In this document: piece after piece, positions 17,026 to 25,219 of the stretch | Position numbering within the stretch: the stretch's first letter is position 1 | Layout: each line of letters begins with the position of its first letter | NCBI RefSeq assembly: GCF_020567705.1 | Contig: NZ_JAJDJU010000021.1 | Location: 1-47,533 of the forward strand | Source: Acidocella sp. KAb 2-4 | Lineage (GTDB): Bacteria; Pseudomonadota; Alphaproteobacteria; Acetobacterales; Acetobacteraceae | Direction: 5' to 3' | DNA length: 47,533 nt | Notes under the pieces: generated by a model | The model's database searches: none | Seen by the model: the letters and a program-made list of their open reading frames with translations, nothing else | Told to the model about the DNA's origin: nothing | Made by a program: the position numbers and the translations under genes

Positions 17026-17808
17026 ATGAACCAGGATTTCAGCGGCCGCGCCGTCATTGTCACGGGCGCGTCCAGTGGCATCGGCCGTTCCATCGCCGTG
17101 GAGTTGGGGCGGGCTGGGGCGGAGGTTTGGCTTGTGGGCCGCTCACTCGGCGAGCTTGCGGCGACTGCGTCCATGATTGCCGATGTCGGAGGGCCGATCG
17201 CCCATACGGTGCCGCTGAACCTGCGCGAGCGCGGCAGGCTCGCTGAGTTGATTGCCGAGGTGGGGCGCGCGCACCCGCATTTCTTCGGTTTGGTGAACAA
17301 TGCCGGGGTCATGCACCCCGAACCGATCTTGAGCGGGACTGTGGACCGCTGGCAGGCGATGCTGGACGTCAATGTCATGGCCATGCTGGAGGGATGCAAG
17401 GCGGCGGTGGAGGTGATGCGCGCCCAGAAAAAACCGGGTCATCTCATCAATATCGGCTCGGTGCAGGGAAGGTTCGAGGTTCCGGGCGTGTATGGCATCT
17501 CCAAGCATGCGGCCGAGTACATCACCGCGACGCTGCGGGCTGAATTGGAGCATGACGATATCCGTGTCTGCACCATTATTCCCGGCGGCTTCGCCACCAA
17601 GCTTGCCCGTGGCTTCGAGCCGGCGCAGCTCGCCACCATCGCGGGCAATTTGAAGGCGCTGGGCATCGATCCGGCGGGTCCTGGCATTGAGCGCGTGGTC
17701 TCCGACCCGCAGCACATCGCCAATATGGTGCGCTATATCTTGTCGCAGCCGATCGATTTGAACATTGAGGAAGTGGTGATTCGCCCGCCGATCAGCACGA
17801 AAGCCTGA
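17026..17808 (+). CDS. Short-chain dehydrogenase/reductase
   Basis: The 260-residue classical SDR has VIVTGASSGIGRSIA (nucleotide site), LVNNAG, NIGSVQGRFEVPG and the catalytic YGISK. GGGGAGAGAG before ATG 17026 sets the start. It would interconvert a hydroxyl and a keto group of an intermediate. It precedes the Rieske operon by 117 bases containing another operator, so the two units are probably co-regulated though separately started. Confidence 0.9.
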   Translation: MNQDFSGRAVIVTGASSGIGRSIAVELGRAGAEVWLVGRSLGELAATASMIADVGGPIAHTVPLNLRERGRLAELIAEVGRAHPHFFGLVNNAGVMHPEPILSGTVDRWQAMLDVNVMAMLEGCKAAVEVMRAQKKPGHLINIGSVQGRFEVPGVYGISKHAAEYITATLRAELEHDDIRVCTIIPGGFATKLARGFEPAQLATIAGNLKALGIDPAGPGIERVVSDPQHIANMVRYILSQPIDLNIEEVVIRPPISTKA

Positions 17809-17855
17809 TCCGCTTATGTGCGCGCATAATATTTTGTGGAGGCGCTGGCGTCAAA

Positions 17856-17871
17856 TCGTATTCTAGAATAC
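17856..17871. promoter_or_regulatory. Cluster element upstream of the Rieske oxygenase operon
   Basis: TCGTATTCTAGAATAC contains the perfect 14-bp palindrome GTATTCTAGAATAC (17858-17871). The flanks (GTCAA before, ATCGA and an A/C-rich run after) repeat almost exactly around the copy at 24280. It lies 54 bases upstream of the Rieske ATG. Confidence 0.72.
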
Positions 17872-17925
17872 TAATCGACAAACAAAACCTCGTGCCGCGC
17901 CACGCTGGCCAAAAGGAGAGGAAAC

Positions 17926-19374
17926 ATGGGTATTCATGAGCGTTTCGCCGCTTTGCGTTTCAACGACAGGCCGATTGCCGCGCCGCTGGCCGATAACGAG
18001 GCGCTGGAGCTGGAACCCGGCGCCGTCACGGCCGCGTACGAGAAGAAGCCGCCGCACCGGCTCGCGGACCTCTACCCCAACATCGCGCAATACCGCACCG
18101 TGCCGACCAGCCGCTATTTCGGCCAGGCGGAAGCGGCACGGGAATGGGAGCGTCTATGGACCAAGACTTGGCTGGTCGCCGGTCGGGCGAGTGACATCCC
18201 CAATGTGGGAGACTGGTTCCGCTTCGATTTGGGGGCGGAATCGTTCATCATCGTGCGTTCGGCGGCGGATAAGGTGCAGGCCTTCTACAACACCTGTAAG
18301 CATCGCGGAAACGAGCTGGTGAATGAGGATTTCGGCCATGGCGCGACCTCCTTCACCTGCATCGTGCATAGTTGGCGATGGGATTTGAAGGGCCGCAACG
18401 TGCGCGTCACCGATCGCGAGACCTTCGCGCCGGAGGCGCTATGCGGTGACCTCAACCTCACCCCGGTGCATGCGCATGAGTGGGGCGGGTTCGTCTTCAT
18501 CAACATGGCGGAGAATCCAGTCTCCTTCGAGGAATTTTACGGGCCGCTGCTGCCGATGCTCGCCTCATACCGCATGGAGGAGATGTATGTGGTGAAGGAT
18601 CTGAGTATTGAGGTGCCGGCGAATTGGAAGACCGTGGTGAACGTGTTTAACGAGGGTTATCACGCACATGCCACGCATCCGCAGATCAAACCCTCTGTCG
18701 ATGACTACTTCATCCAGGCGGATTTCTACCCTAATGGGCATAATCGGAATCTCTTTCCTGTTGGCGTGGTAAGTCCCCGTTGGCCGGATGATGTGAGCGT
18801 GAACGAGGGGCTGGCCTATTTTCTGCAAGAAGCTGGCATCGACCCTGCCAGCTATGCGGGTGATGCGAAAGGCGTGCGGCGGGCCATCCAGAAGGCCAAG
18901 CGGCGCGCCAGCAATCCATTTGGTATCAGCTATGATGGGTTTACGGATAACCAGCTCACTGATGACTGGAATCCGTCGTTGTTTCCGAATGTCACGTTGA
19001 ACATGCATCCCGAGGGGGTGTTGTTCATGCGCATGCGCCCACACCCGACGGACCCGGAACGCGCGTTCTACGACGCGATGGTGCTCTCCCGCCGCTTGGC
19101 TGATGGTGTGCGCCCGCCGGCTTATATGGGCGTCGAGCCCGATGTGGACGTAACCGGCAGCACGCGCCCCGCGCGGCAGCGCACGACCAGCGAAGATCCC
19201 CGTGGTGGCGACGTGATTGACCAGGACGTGGCGAACATGGTCACGCTGCAGAAAGGCATGCATTCACGCGGGTTGGGCGGGGTGATCCGCCTAAGCGAGC
19301 AGGAAAAGCGTATCCAACAATTTTTCGCCGAGATTGATCTCTACCTTAATGGTACGAAGGGTGAACGCGCGTGA
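17926..19374 (+). CDS. Rieske non-heme iron oxygenase, alpha subunit
   Basis: The 482-residue protein has the Rieske [2Fe-2S] ligands Cys124-x-His126 and Cys145-x2-His148 (CKHRGN, CIVHSWRW). The catalytic domain shows the mononuclear iron motif FNEGYHAHATH with His246 and His251. It would hydroxylate or dihydroxylate a cyclic substrate with O2, receiving electrons from a ferredoxin, plausibly the one at 13695. AAGGAGAGG precedes the start. The next gene, a SnoaL-like protein, overlaps by four bases. No standard beta subunit is adjacent, so an alpha-only enzyme is likely. It is only distantly like AntA at 38348. Confidence 0.93.
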   Translation: MGIHERFAALRFNDRPIAAPLADNEALELEPGAVTAAYEKKPPHRLADLYPNIAQYRTVPTSRYFGQAEAAREWERLWTKTWLVAGRASDIPNVGDWFRFDLGAESFIIVRSAADKVQAFYNTCKHRGNELVNEDFGHGATSFTCIVHSWRWDLKGRNVRVTDRETFAPEALCGDLNLTPVHAHEWGGFVFINMAENPVSFEEFYGPLLPMLASYRMEEMYVVKDLSIEVPANWKTVVNVFNEGYHAHATHPQIKPSVDDYFIQADFYPNGHNRNLFPVGVVSPRWPDDVSVNEGLAYFLQEAGIDPASYAGDAKGVRRAIQKAKRRASNPFGISYDGFTDNQLTDDWNPSLFPNVTLNMHPEGVLFMRMRPHPTDPERAFYDAMVLSRRLADGVRPPAYMGVEPDVDVTGSTRPARQRTTSEDPRGGDVIDQDVANMVTLQKGMHSRGLGGVIRLSEQEKRIQQFFAEIDLYLNGTKGERA

Positions 19375-19829
19375 CATCCTTGGAAAAACTGATAGCGGTT
19401 GAGGACATCAAGCAGCTCAAGGCCGCGTATTTCCGTTGCATGGACACCAAGGGCTGGGAAGAATTTCCGGATCTGTTTACGCAGGATGCGGTATTCGACG
19501 TGCGCGGCGCGCTTGAAATGCCGAAACCTGAGGTGGATTATGCGAAGCAGCCGGTGATCGCTGGGCGGGTGGCGATCCTCGATTTCGTGCGCGCGGGAAT
19601 CACGCCTCTCATCAGCATCCATCACGGATATATGCCGGAAATCGAGATCATCTCCCCCATGACCGCGAAGGCGATCTGGGCGATGGATGATACGTTGCTC
19701 CCCCCGCCGGGTGGTCCGTTCAGAAAATTCCAGGGCTACGGGCATTATTTCGAAACCTACGCGTTCAACGGGCGCTGGCGGATCGCGACATTAAGGCTGC
19801 GCCGGCTTCATGTGGAGATCACAAGTTAA
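19371..19829 (+). CDS. SnoaL-like (NTF2-fold) protein coupled to the Rieske gene
   Basis: The 152-residue protein starts at GTG inside the Rieske stop (GTGA overlap), so translation is coupled. It has the signature SIHHGYMPEIEI, then AIWAMDD and a C-terminal GYGHYFETY..NGRWRIATLRL, typical of SnoaL_4 proteins with a His pair. Ring-hydroxylase beta subunits share this fold, but the HHGYMPEIE motif fits stand-alone dehydratase/isomerase-like proteins better. It may act on the oxygenase product. Confidence 0.85.
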   Translation: MTSLEKLIAVEDIKQLKAAYFRCMDTKGWEEFPDLFTQDAVFDVRGALEMPKPEVDYAKQPVIAGRVAILDFVRAGITPLISIHHGYMPEIEIISPMTAKAIWAMDDTLLPPPGGPFRKFQGYGHYFETYAFNGRWRIATLRLRRLHVEITS

Positions 19830-19855
19830 ACACAAGAAATAAGGGAGGTATCGGC

Positions 19856-20644
19856 ATGAACCGGCTTGAAAATAAGGTTGCCATCATTACTGGTGCCGCG
19901 CGCGGGCAAGGCAAGGCGACGGCGCGATTATTTGCGGAGGCTGGCGCATATGTGGTGCTGACCGACAGGCTAGAACAGGAGGGGCGGACCGCGGTGGCGC
20001 GGATTGGGCCGGCAGCGCGTTTCATCATGGCCGATATATCCAGCGAGGACGCATGGGCTGCATTAGTGCGCGAGACCGTGGCCGCGTTCGGCCGCATCGA
20101 CATTCTGGTGAACAATGCAGCGATCGCCGATCATCACGGCATTGCGGACCTAACCAAAGCGCGGCTGGAGACGGTGTTGGCGGTAAACGTCATCGGGCCG
20201 TTTTTGGGAATGCAGGCGGTGTTGCCGCATATGCTGGCGCAGGGTTCCGGGGCCATCGTCAATATCTCGTCCGTGAATGGCCTGCGCGGCACGGCGGGCA
20301 TGGCGGCGTATGATGCCAGCAAATGGGCGCTGCGCGGCATGACCAAATCCGCAGCTCTGGAATATGGCGCGCGCGGCATCAGGGTGAATTCCGTGCATCC
20401 CGGCGCAATTCGCACGCCGATGCTGGATCCTGAAGGCAACATCGACGGCGAAATGCTGTCCCGCCAGTTGCGCATTGCGGCAGGGCGCGTGGGGGATCCG
20501 GAAGAAGTGGCGCGCGCCACGTTGTTCCTGGCCAGCGACGCCGCCTCCTATATCAATGGCGCCGAGTTGGCGGTGGATGGCGGCTGGACCGCTGGACTGG
20601 TCGTGCCGGAAGACGTGGACCCGACGACGCGGGTCTCGAACTAG
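19856..20644 (+). CDS. Short-chain dehydrogenase/reductase (hydroxysteroid-dehydrogenase-like)
   Basis: The 262-residue SDR has VAIITGAARGQGKATA, LVNNAA, NISSVNGLRGTAG, catalytic YDASK and VNSVHPGAIRTPM. This set, especially SSVNGL and the VHPG.I.TPM segment, resembles bacterial 3-alpha/20-beta-hydroxysteroid dehydrogenases, which also oxidise other alicyclic alcohols. GGGAGG precedes the ATG. It is third in the Rieske operon and may oxidise the hydroxyl made by the oxygenase. Confidence 0.9.
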   Translation: MNRLENKVAIITGAARGQGKATARLFAEAGAYVVLTDRLEQEGRTAVARIGPAARFIMADISSEDAWAALVRETVAAFGRIDILVNNAAIADHHGIADLTKARLETVLAVNVIGPFLGMQAVLPHMLAQGSGAIVNISSVNGLRGTAGMAAYDASKWALRGMTKSAALEYGARGIRVNSVHPGAIRTPMLDPEGNIDGEMLSRQLRIAAGRVGDPEEVARATLFLASDAASYINGAELAVDGGWTAGLVVPEDVDPTTRVSN

Positions 20645-20706
20645 CCTACTGGCCTTGATTGGTGAATTCCGGTAACTTTGGCGTAAATTCAAGGGGAAAT
20701 CCGGAT

Positions 20707-20994
20707 ATGCCAGCCTATATGTTTGTCGCGGTCACTTATGACGATATGGTCTGGACGGACGCTTACCGGCGCGACGTTCCGGCCATAATCGCCGCGCATG
20801 GCGGGCGGTATCTTGCCAAATCCCTTAATGCCGAGCGGTTGGAGGGTGATGGTCCGATGCCGGATACGATCGCGGTGTTGGAGTTTCCTTCGATAACTGC
20901 CGCCAAGGGCTTACTCGCCGCTCCGGAATACCAGCCTTATGCTCGCGCCAGGCAGGCTGGTGCGGACACTACAATTTATATCATGGAAGGTTGA
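20707..20994 (+). CDS. DUF1330-family protein
   Basis: The 95-residue protein starts MPAYMFVAVTYDD. The pattern of residues 5-90 (YRRDVPAIIAAHGGRYLAKS, then TIAVLEFPSITAAKGLLAAP and YQPYARARQAGA) is the DUF1330 dimeric alpha/beta barrel. Biochemical function is not established for the family. It is fourth in the Rieske operon; its stop overlaps the next gene's ATG (TGATG). Confidence 0.88.
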   Translation: MPAYMFVAVTYDDMVWTDAYRRDVPAIIAAHGGRYLAKSLNAERLEGDGPMPDTIAVLEFPSITAAKGLLAAPEYQPYARARQAGADTTIYIMEG

Positions 20995-21638
20995 TGTTCC
21001 AATTATCTGTAAGGACTGACGCTGCTCGTAGCCAAGCCGTTAAGTCAATGAACGTATCGGCAGAGCAGTGCAAGGCTGCTTCTCATGGCCATATTCCCGG
21101 TGAGGCCGGGATCTGGCTCTTCATCTTCGGCGATATGATGGTTTTTACGGTATTCTTCCTGATTTTTCTGTATTATCGGGGAGAGGATGCCGCATTGTTT
21201 ATACAGTCACAGCGATATCTCAGCCAACCGCTCGGCGTGCTCAATACGCTGCTCATGCTTACCAGTTCTTGGTTCGTTGCCTCCGGTATTCGAGCGGCTC
21301 GCTTCGACAAGGGCCGGCAAGCGGCAACGGGCTTCATCTTAGCCTTCTTATGCGGATTTGCATTCGGCATCATAAAATTCATCGAATACAGCAGCAAGTT
21401 TCATGCCGGTATTACGCTCAATACCAATAATTTCTTCATGTGCTATTACATGTTTACAGGCATACATTTCGTGCATGTGCTGCTGGGCATGGTGCTGCTC
21501 TCGTTCATGGCGCGCTACAGTTGGGCAAGCAGCAATACGTCGCAGAAGATCAGCTTTCTCGAAATTGGCGCGAGTTTCTGGCATCTGGTTGATCTGCTGT
21601 GGATCGTCTTATTCGCGCTTTTGTATCTGGTGAAATAA
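20994..21638 (+). CDS. norE: Cytochrome c oxidase subunit III-like protein (NorE type)
   Basis: The 214-residue membrane protein has about five transmembrane helices: GIWLFIFGDMMVFTVFFLIF near residue 40, LLMLTSSWFVASGIRAARF, ATGFILAFLCGFAFGIIKFI, MFTGIHFVHVLLGMVLLSFM and a C-terminal FWHLVDLLWIVLFALLYLV. This is the heme-copper oxidase subunit III fold in its short NorE form. The ATG at 20994 overlaps the DUF1330 stop; another ATG at 21049 is possible. NorE is accessory to nitric oxide reductase in denitrifiers, but no norCBQD genes are visible. Its place in a catabolic operon is odd. Confidence 0.82.
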   Translation: MFQLSVRTDAARSQAVKSMNVSAEQCKAASHGHIPGEAGIWLFIFGDMMVFTVFFLIFLYYRGEDAALFIQSQRYLSQPLGVLNTLLMLTSSWFVASGIRAARFDKGRQAATGFILAFLCGFAFGIIKFIEYSSKFHAGITLNTNNFFMCYYMFTGIHFVHVLLGMVLLSFMARYSWASSNTSQKISFLEIGASFWHLVDLLWIVLFALLYLVK

Positions 21639-21640
21639 TT

Positions 21641-21955
21641 ATGGCTGCTTGGTTCAGCGGCCGGATCACCGTGATCTGGCTGTTCCTGGTTTCCGCTACA
21701 TTGCTCTCCTTTGGCATGGGGCACGGATTGGGCATACGGGACCACCGCTATGCCAGCGCCGCCATTCTAATTGTGGCCTTCATCAAGGTCCGGTTTGTCA
21801 TTCTGGATTTTATGGAGCTGCGTCATGCCCCTAGTGTGTTGCGCATTGTGGCGGAGCTGTGGGTCGTGCTTGCCGCGACGGCGCTCGTCACGCTGTTCTG
21901 GTTGGGCACGGATCCCGCGGCCCAAGCCAATTGGCCGCATATCAACGGGCTGTAG
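21641..21955 (+). CDS. norF: Cytochrome c oxidase subunit IV-like protein (NorF type)
   Basis: The 104-residue protein has three hydrophobic helices: VIWLFLVSATLLSFGMGHGLG, ASAAILIVAFIKVRFVILDF and AELWVVLAATALVTLFWLG. KVRFVILDFMELRHAP is the conserved motif of bacterial subunit IV/NorF proteins. It follows norE by two bases. The pair could aid assembly or stability of a heme-copper enzyme encoded elsewhere. Its 3' end overlaps the convergent SnoaL gene by 14 bases. Confidence 0.8.
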   Translation: MAAWFSGRITVIWLFLVSATLLSFGMGHGLGIRDHRYASAAILIVAFIKVRFVILDFMELRHAPSVLRIVAELWVVLAATALVTLFWLGTDPAAQANWPHINGL

Positions 21956-22544
21956 AGTTTACGACGCTGCGGGCCCGGTTGCGGTAGACTGGATCGCTGC
22001 GGTCGCGCGCAGGCGGAGCCATGATCCTCGCAATGCCTGAGCCGGGCGCGCCGTGCGAGGCGGGAGCGAAGTGCTTCCACTCCACCGTGATTTCACGGTC
22101 TGCGATCTTCCAGGCCCCGTCGCGCCTGCTGAAGAGATCGAGGTACCGCCCGGCGCAGATGAAATCATGGCCGTCGTTCAGGGTGCCGGCGCGTTCGCAG
22201 GCAACCGCATAGGCATCGCCAAAGAACCCCGCGATCTTGCCGGCATCCCCCTCCATCCAGTGCCAAGCGTAGTAGTAGGATTCCACAGCGGCTTGATCAC
22301 CAAGCAACTCGATGGTCACATGCGTGATGTGATGCATCGTGGCGCTGAACATGTCACGTAGGAAGGGCAGGGCGTGGTTGGCGAATTCTTCGGCGGTGCC
22401 GTCAAATCCGGCGTGTGAATCACGCGCATTCTCATGGTAGCAGTTCAGTAATAATTCGCGGTCCAAGCGGTCGATCGCGCGGGCATAGAGCGTTAGGACA
22501 TGTTCGATCTCGCGGCGGTCGGCCAAAGATTGGATTTGGTCCAT
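21942..22544 (-). CDS. SnoaL-like (NTF2-fold) protein, paralog of the one at 14973
   Basis: The 200-residue SnoaL_4-type protein has RREIEHVLTLYARAIDRLDR, YHENARDSHAGF and GRYLDLFSRRDGAWKIADRE. It shares the RAIDRLD, YH...D.H..F and DRSDPVY blocks with the 14973 protein, indicating duplication within the island. It is the third gene of the minus-strand crotonase-SDR-SnoaL operon, 9 bases after the SDR stop, and has no strong ribosome site of its own, suggesting coupled translation. Probable dehydratase/isomerase; unproven. Confidence 0.82.
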   Translation of the reverse strand: MDQIQSLADRREIEHVLTLYARAIDRLDRELLLNCYHENARDSHAGFDGTAEEFANHALPFLRDMFSATMHHITHVTIELLGDQAAVESYYYAWHWMEGDAGKIAGFFGDAYAVACERAGTLNDGHDFICAGRYLDLFSRRDGAWKIADREITVEWKHFAPASHGAPGSGIARIMAPPARDRSDPVYRNRARSVVNSTAR

Positions 22545-22553
22545 TGGGTCAGA

Positions 22554-23351
22554 TCATGTCGTCAGATGCGCGGTGGCGGTCGCGAACACGTCTCCCATCT
22601 CCGCCATGGTTGGGTTGCGACGTAGGGTGAGGCCGCCATTCACCTGCAGATTTTGTCCGCTCATGAAACACTCATCCGAGGCGAGCCACAATACCGCGGC
22701 GGCGATATCGTCCTTGGTGCCAACACGCCCCAGCGGATATTCCTTGGCGAATGCGTCGACGAATCCTGGCAGCGCGAAAGATCCGCCGGCCATTGGTGTG
22801 TCGGTGATGCCGGGTGAGATCGAGTTGGCGCGGATACCGCGATGCCCAAACTCATTCGCCACTGTTCGAATGACATGATCGATGCCCGCCTTAGTGCCCA
22901 TATAGGCGGCGTGATTTTCGAGCTGGATGGTTGCGGTTGCGGATGAGATCTGAATGATCGAGCCTCCTCCCGGCATCGCCTCGAGCAAAGCCTGAATAAA
23001 AAAGAACGGCCCCTTGAACTGGACGGCCAGCATCCGCTCCAGATCATCTTCGGTTGTGTCCTCCGTCGGCTTGAGGAGGCCCCAGCCGGTCGCGTTCACG
23101 CCGATATCGAGCTTGCCGAAATCCGCCTTGGCCTTGCGTACCGCGGCAAATACTTCGGCCTTTTTGCTGATGTCGGCGAGCGCGTATGTGCCACCGATTT
23201 CGCTGGCGATTTCCTTCAGCACATCCTCATGCCGGCCGACCACGCAGACCCTCGCGCCTTCCTGCGCGAGGCGGCGCGCGATGGTTTGTCCCATGTTGTT
23301 TCTGCCGGCTGCGCCGATGACAATGGCAGCCTTGTTCTCGACGGTCTTCAT
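22554..23351 (-). CDS. Short-chain dehydrogenase/reductase with an atypical glycine motif
   Basis: The 265-residue SDR has the nucleotide motif AIVIGAAGRNNMGQTIARRL, two residues longer than the usual TGxxxGxG, and VNATG in place of NNAG. The catalytic set is Ser137, Tyr150 and Lys154 (AAYMGTK), so activity is expected. SPGITDTPM fits the substrate-loop region. It sits between a crotonase gene (12 bases upstream) and a SnoaL-like gene, which suggests reduction or oxidation of a CoA-linked intermediate. Confidence 0.88.
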   Translation of the reverse strand: MKTVENKAAIVIGAAGRNNMGQTIARRLAQEGARVCVVGRHEDVLKEIASEIGGTYALADISKKAEVFAAVRKAKADFGKLDIGVNATGWGLLKPTEDTTEDDLERMLAVQFKGPFFFIQALLEAMPGGGSIIQISSATATIQLENHAAYMGTKAGIDHVIRTVANEFGHRGIRANSISPGITDTPMAGGSFALPGFVDAFAKEYPLGRVGTKDDIAAAVLWLASDECFMSGQNLQVNGGLTLRRNPTMAEMGDVFATATAHLTT

Positions 23352-23363
23352 GTTGTGTCCTTC

Positions 23364-24164
23364 TCAGGGCCAATAAATCTGGTCCATGGTTTCACCCGCA
23401 TTAAACCGCGATTGGATCTCCCCCATGCGCCTCATGCTGTCCGCATTGGCGAACAATGTCTGGCTGATTTTCTGATCGTTCTCGATACCTTGACTCTGAT
23501 TGAGATCTTCCGCCTCGGCTAACATCTTCTTCATGCCGGCCACGGATTGCGGCGGCAGGGTGGCGATATGGCGGGCAAGATTCAGCGCCTCTTCCACCGC
23601 TTTGCCCTTAGGGGCCAGGCGGTTTAGTCCGCCCAGTTCGTATAGGCGCCGCGCGGTCAGCGGCAGGCCGGTCAGCACTACTTCGGCCGTTACGGTGCGG
23701 CCGATCAGGCGCATCAGGCGCGATGTGCCACCAATGCCGGTGCCGGCCCCGATGATCACTTCGGGCTGGCTGAAGCGTGCCTGTTCCTCTGCCACGCGCA
23801 GATCGCAAGCCCAGCCGAGTTCACAGCCGCCACCGGAGGTGTCGCCATTTATGGCCGCGATGGTGACGGCGCCGCCGCGGTTGAGCGCCTGCAGCGAGCG
23901 GAACCACCCAGCCGGATCGCCGGTGGCGGCGTTGCCCATGACCAGTTGGCGAATATCTTCCAGATAAGCGTGTTCGAGCCAGTGCCCTTCGACCGATGAG
24001 GCGAGGACGATAACGCGCGCGCCCTCCGCCATTGCTTTCTCCAGCGTGTCGGCCAAATGCGAGACCGTCGCGCAGGTTACGGTGTGTGCCGGCGCGCCGC
24101 CGTCACCGACGGTTACGAGGGCCACGCCTTCATGCGGGTAGGCAAGGGTAACATTGCTGCTCAT
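23364..24164 (-). CDS. Enoyl-CoA hydratase/isomerase family protein
   Basis: The 266-residue crotonase-fold protein starts MSSNVTLAYPHEG, with CGGGGAGAAACC before the ATG. DTSGGGCELGWACDLRVAEE and FSQPEVIIGAGTGIGGTSRL give a standard oxyanion segment and keep the Glu of the PE motif, so hydratase activity is plausible. The first oxyanion segment is unusual (SSVEGHWLEHAYLED). It opens a three-gene minus-strand operon behind the strong element at 24280. Confidence 0.88.
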   Translation of the reverse strand: MSSNVTLAYPHEGVALVTVGDGGAPAHTVTCATVSHLADTLEKAMAEGARVIVLASSVEGHWLEHAYLEDIRQLVMGNAATGDPAGWFRSLQALNRGGAVTIAAINGDTSGGGCELGWACDLRVAEEQARFSQPEVIIGAGTGIGGTSRLMRLIGRTVTAEVVLTGLPLTARRLYELGGLNRLAPKGKAVEEALNLARHIATLPPQSVAGMKKMLAEAEDLNQSQGIENDQKISQTLFANADSMRRMGEIQSRFNAGETMDQIYWP

Positions 24165-24571
24165 GGTTTCTCCCCGATGGCACTCTTGGCGGCGCGCTGT
24201 TGGTGTTTCCGAGCGCATGGTGGTGCCGCGGCTGTGAATTCTGGTTGGAGCTTGCGGTGGGCTGGTCTAACTGTCAAGGTCGTATTCTAGCATACCTATC
24301 GAGCAAAACAAAAAATTAGGACGTAAACGATCCGGCATTTTGAGACGTCAGATGGCGCGATGCGCTGTACGCCAAGCGCCGACATCGCAGTGATGGATAG
24401 GGAGGCGACCGACGCGCATTTTGCCAAGCTGGACGAACCGTTTCCCACCACGGTTTCTGTTTGTGATACGGTCCGCGACACTGCGCGTGGTTCCGATGGG
24501 CGGGGTCTCATGCGGTTCTTTGCACTCCGAACTTTACGGGCCTTGTTGCCGGTTGGCGTTGGCCGCTCGGA
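24165..24571. other. 407-base non-coding stretch with the promoter of the crotonase operon
   Basis: Apart from the operator at 24280-24295 I see no supported gene. Open frames at 24360-24701 (+) and 24296-24511 (-) have no recognisable domain, no convincing ribosome site and, for the first, run into the VOC gene on the other strand. It could contain a decayed gene. Confidence 0.5.
24280..24295. promoter_or_regulatory. Cluster element upstream of the crotonase-SDR-SnoaL operon
   Basis: TCGTATTCTAGCATAC differs from the copy at 17856 by one base, and the flanks match too: GTCAA before, then TATCGA and a run of CAAAA after. The element lies 115 bases from the ATG at 24164, in the same strand orientation as the other copies although the gene it serves is on the minus strand. 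Confidence 0.72.
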
Positions 24572-25087
24572 TCAGAGGGCAAGATATGGCGTCGACCCAT
24601 CCCAGGTGGCGCCGGCTTCACGGATGATGGTGAACAAGCCCCGGGCCGCAGGCATCAGATACGCCACCTCGATGATGACAGGCACTGGGTCGTGCATCTG
24701 AACATAGGCGATACGCGAGCCGTCCGCGACGGTTTGCGACTGGATCACCTCACCGCCACGCGATGTAAGCCGTGCGACGCCAGCCTCGAAATCCTCGGCG
24801 ATCACGCAGTTGTGGTGCACGCCGGTACCGCCAGCGTCGAGAAATTCCTGGAAGATAGAGGGGCCCGCCGGTTCGATCAGCTCGATCATCAGGTCGCCGG
24901 AATAGGCGATGGCGGCCTTGAAGCTGGGGATGCACGGCTGGCCATGTAGCGTGCCCTCTGAAAAGACCAGCGGTGGAAAGCGAAAGAAGGGGCCAACTCC
25001 CAGAGTGCTGGTCCAGTACTCCACGGCGGCGTCGAGATCTGGAACGATAAAGGCGTTTTGGCAGAACGGGCCGGTCACGGCGGGCAT
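24572..25087 (-). CDS. VOC-superfamily (glyoxalase-like) protein
   Basis: The 171-residue protein has CQNAFIVPDLDAAVEYWTST at the start, GVGPFFRFP, then MIELIEPAGPSIFQEFLDAG and GVHHNCVIAEDFEAGVARL, the two beta-alpha-beta-beta-beta halves of a VOC domain. Candidate metal ligands are His114/115 and the Glu residues of the IELIEP and IIEVAYL strands. VOC proteins include isomerases, epimerases (methylmalonyl-CoA epimerase) and ring-cleaving dioxygenases. It is a single gene divergent from the MaoC hydratase gene. Reaction unknown. Confidence 0.85.
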   Translation of the reverse strand: MPAVTGPFCQNAFIVPDLDAAVEYWTSTLGVGPFFRFPPLVFSEGTLHGQPCIPSFKAAIAYSGDLMIELIEPAGPSIFQEFLDAGGTGVHHNCVIAEDFEAGVARLTSRGGEVIQSQTVADGSRIAYVQMHDPVPVIIEVAYLMPAARGLFTIIREAGATWDGSTPYLAL

Positions 25088-25135
25088 TCAGATCCTCCTC
25101 GTCGAATTTCAAGCATGTTGTAGCAGCTTGCGGTG

Positions 25136-25151
25136 TCGTGTGCGAGCATAT
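25136..25151. promoter_or_regulatory. Probable cluster element between VOC and MaoC genes
   Basis: TCGTGTGCGAGCATAT matches TCGTATTCTAGCATAC at 12 of 16 positions. It overlaps the odd palindrome CATAT-A-ATATG at 25147-25157. It lies 49 bases from the VOC start and 69 from the MaoC start. Confidence 0.55.
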
Positions 25152-25219
25152 AATATGGTTGCAAACGACATTAGCAGCTGGCCTCGACCAGGCCGCCGTA
25201 GGAGAGAGGGGCACATTTC

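Noticed and set aside
19371-19829. The SnoaL-like protein as the beta subunit of the adjacent Rieske oxygenase
   Set aside because: The fold would allow it, but its HHGYMPEIE and GRWRI signatures match stand-alone SnoaL_4 proteins and not AntB/BenB-type subunits such as the one at 37860.
24360-24701. A 113-codon plus-strand frame in the gap upstream of the VOC gene
   Set aside because: No ribosome site, no domain, and its 3' part overlaps the conserved VOC gene.
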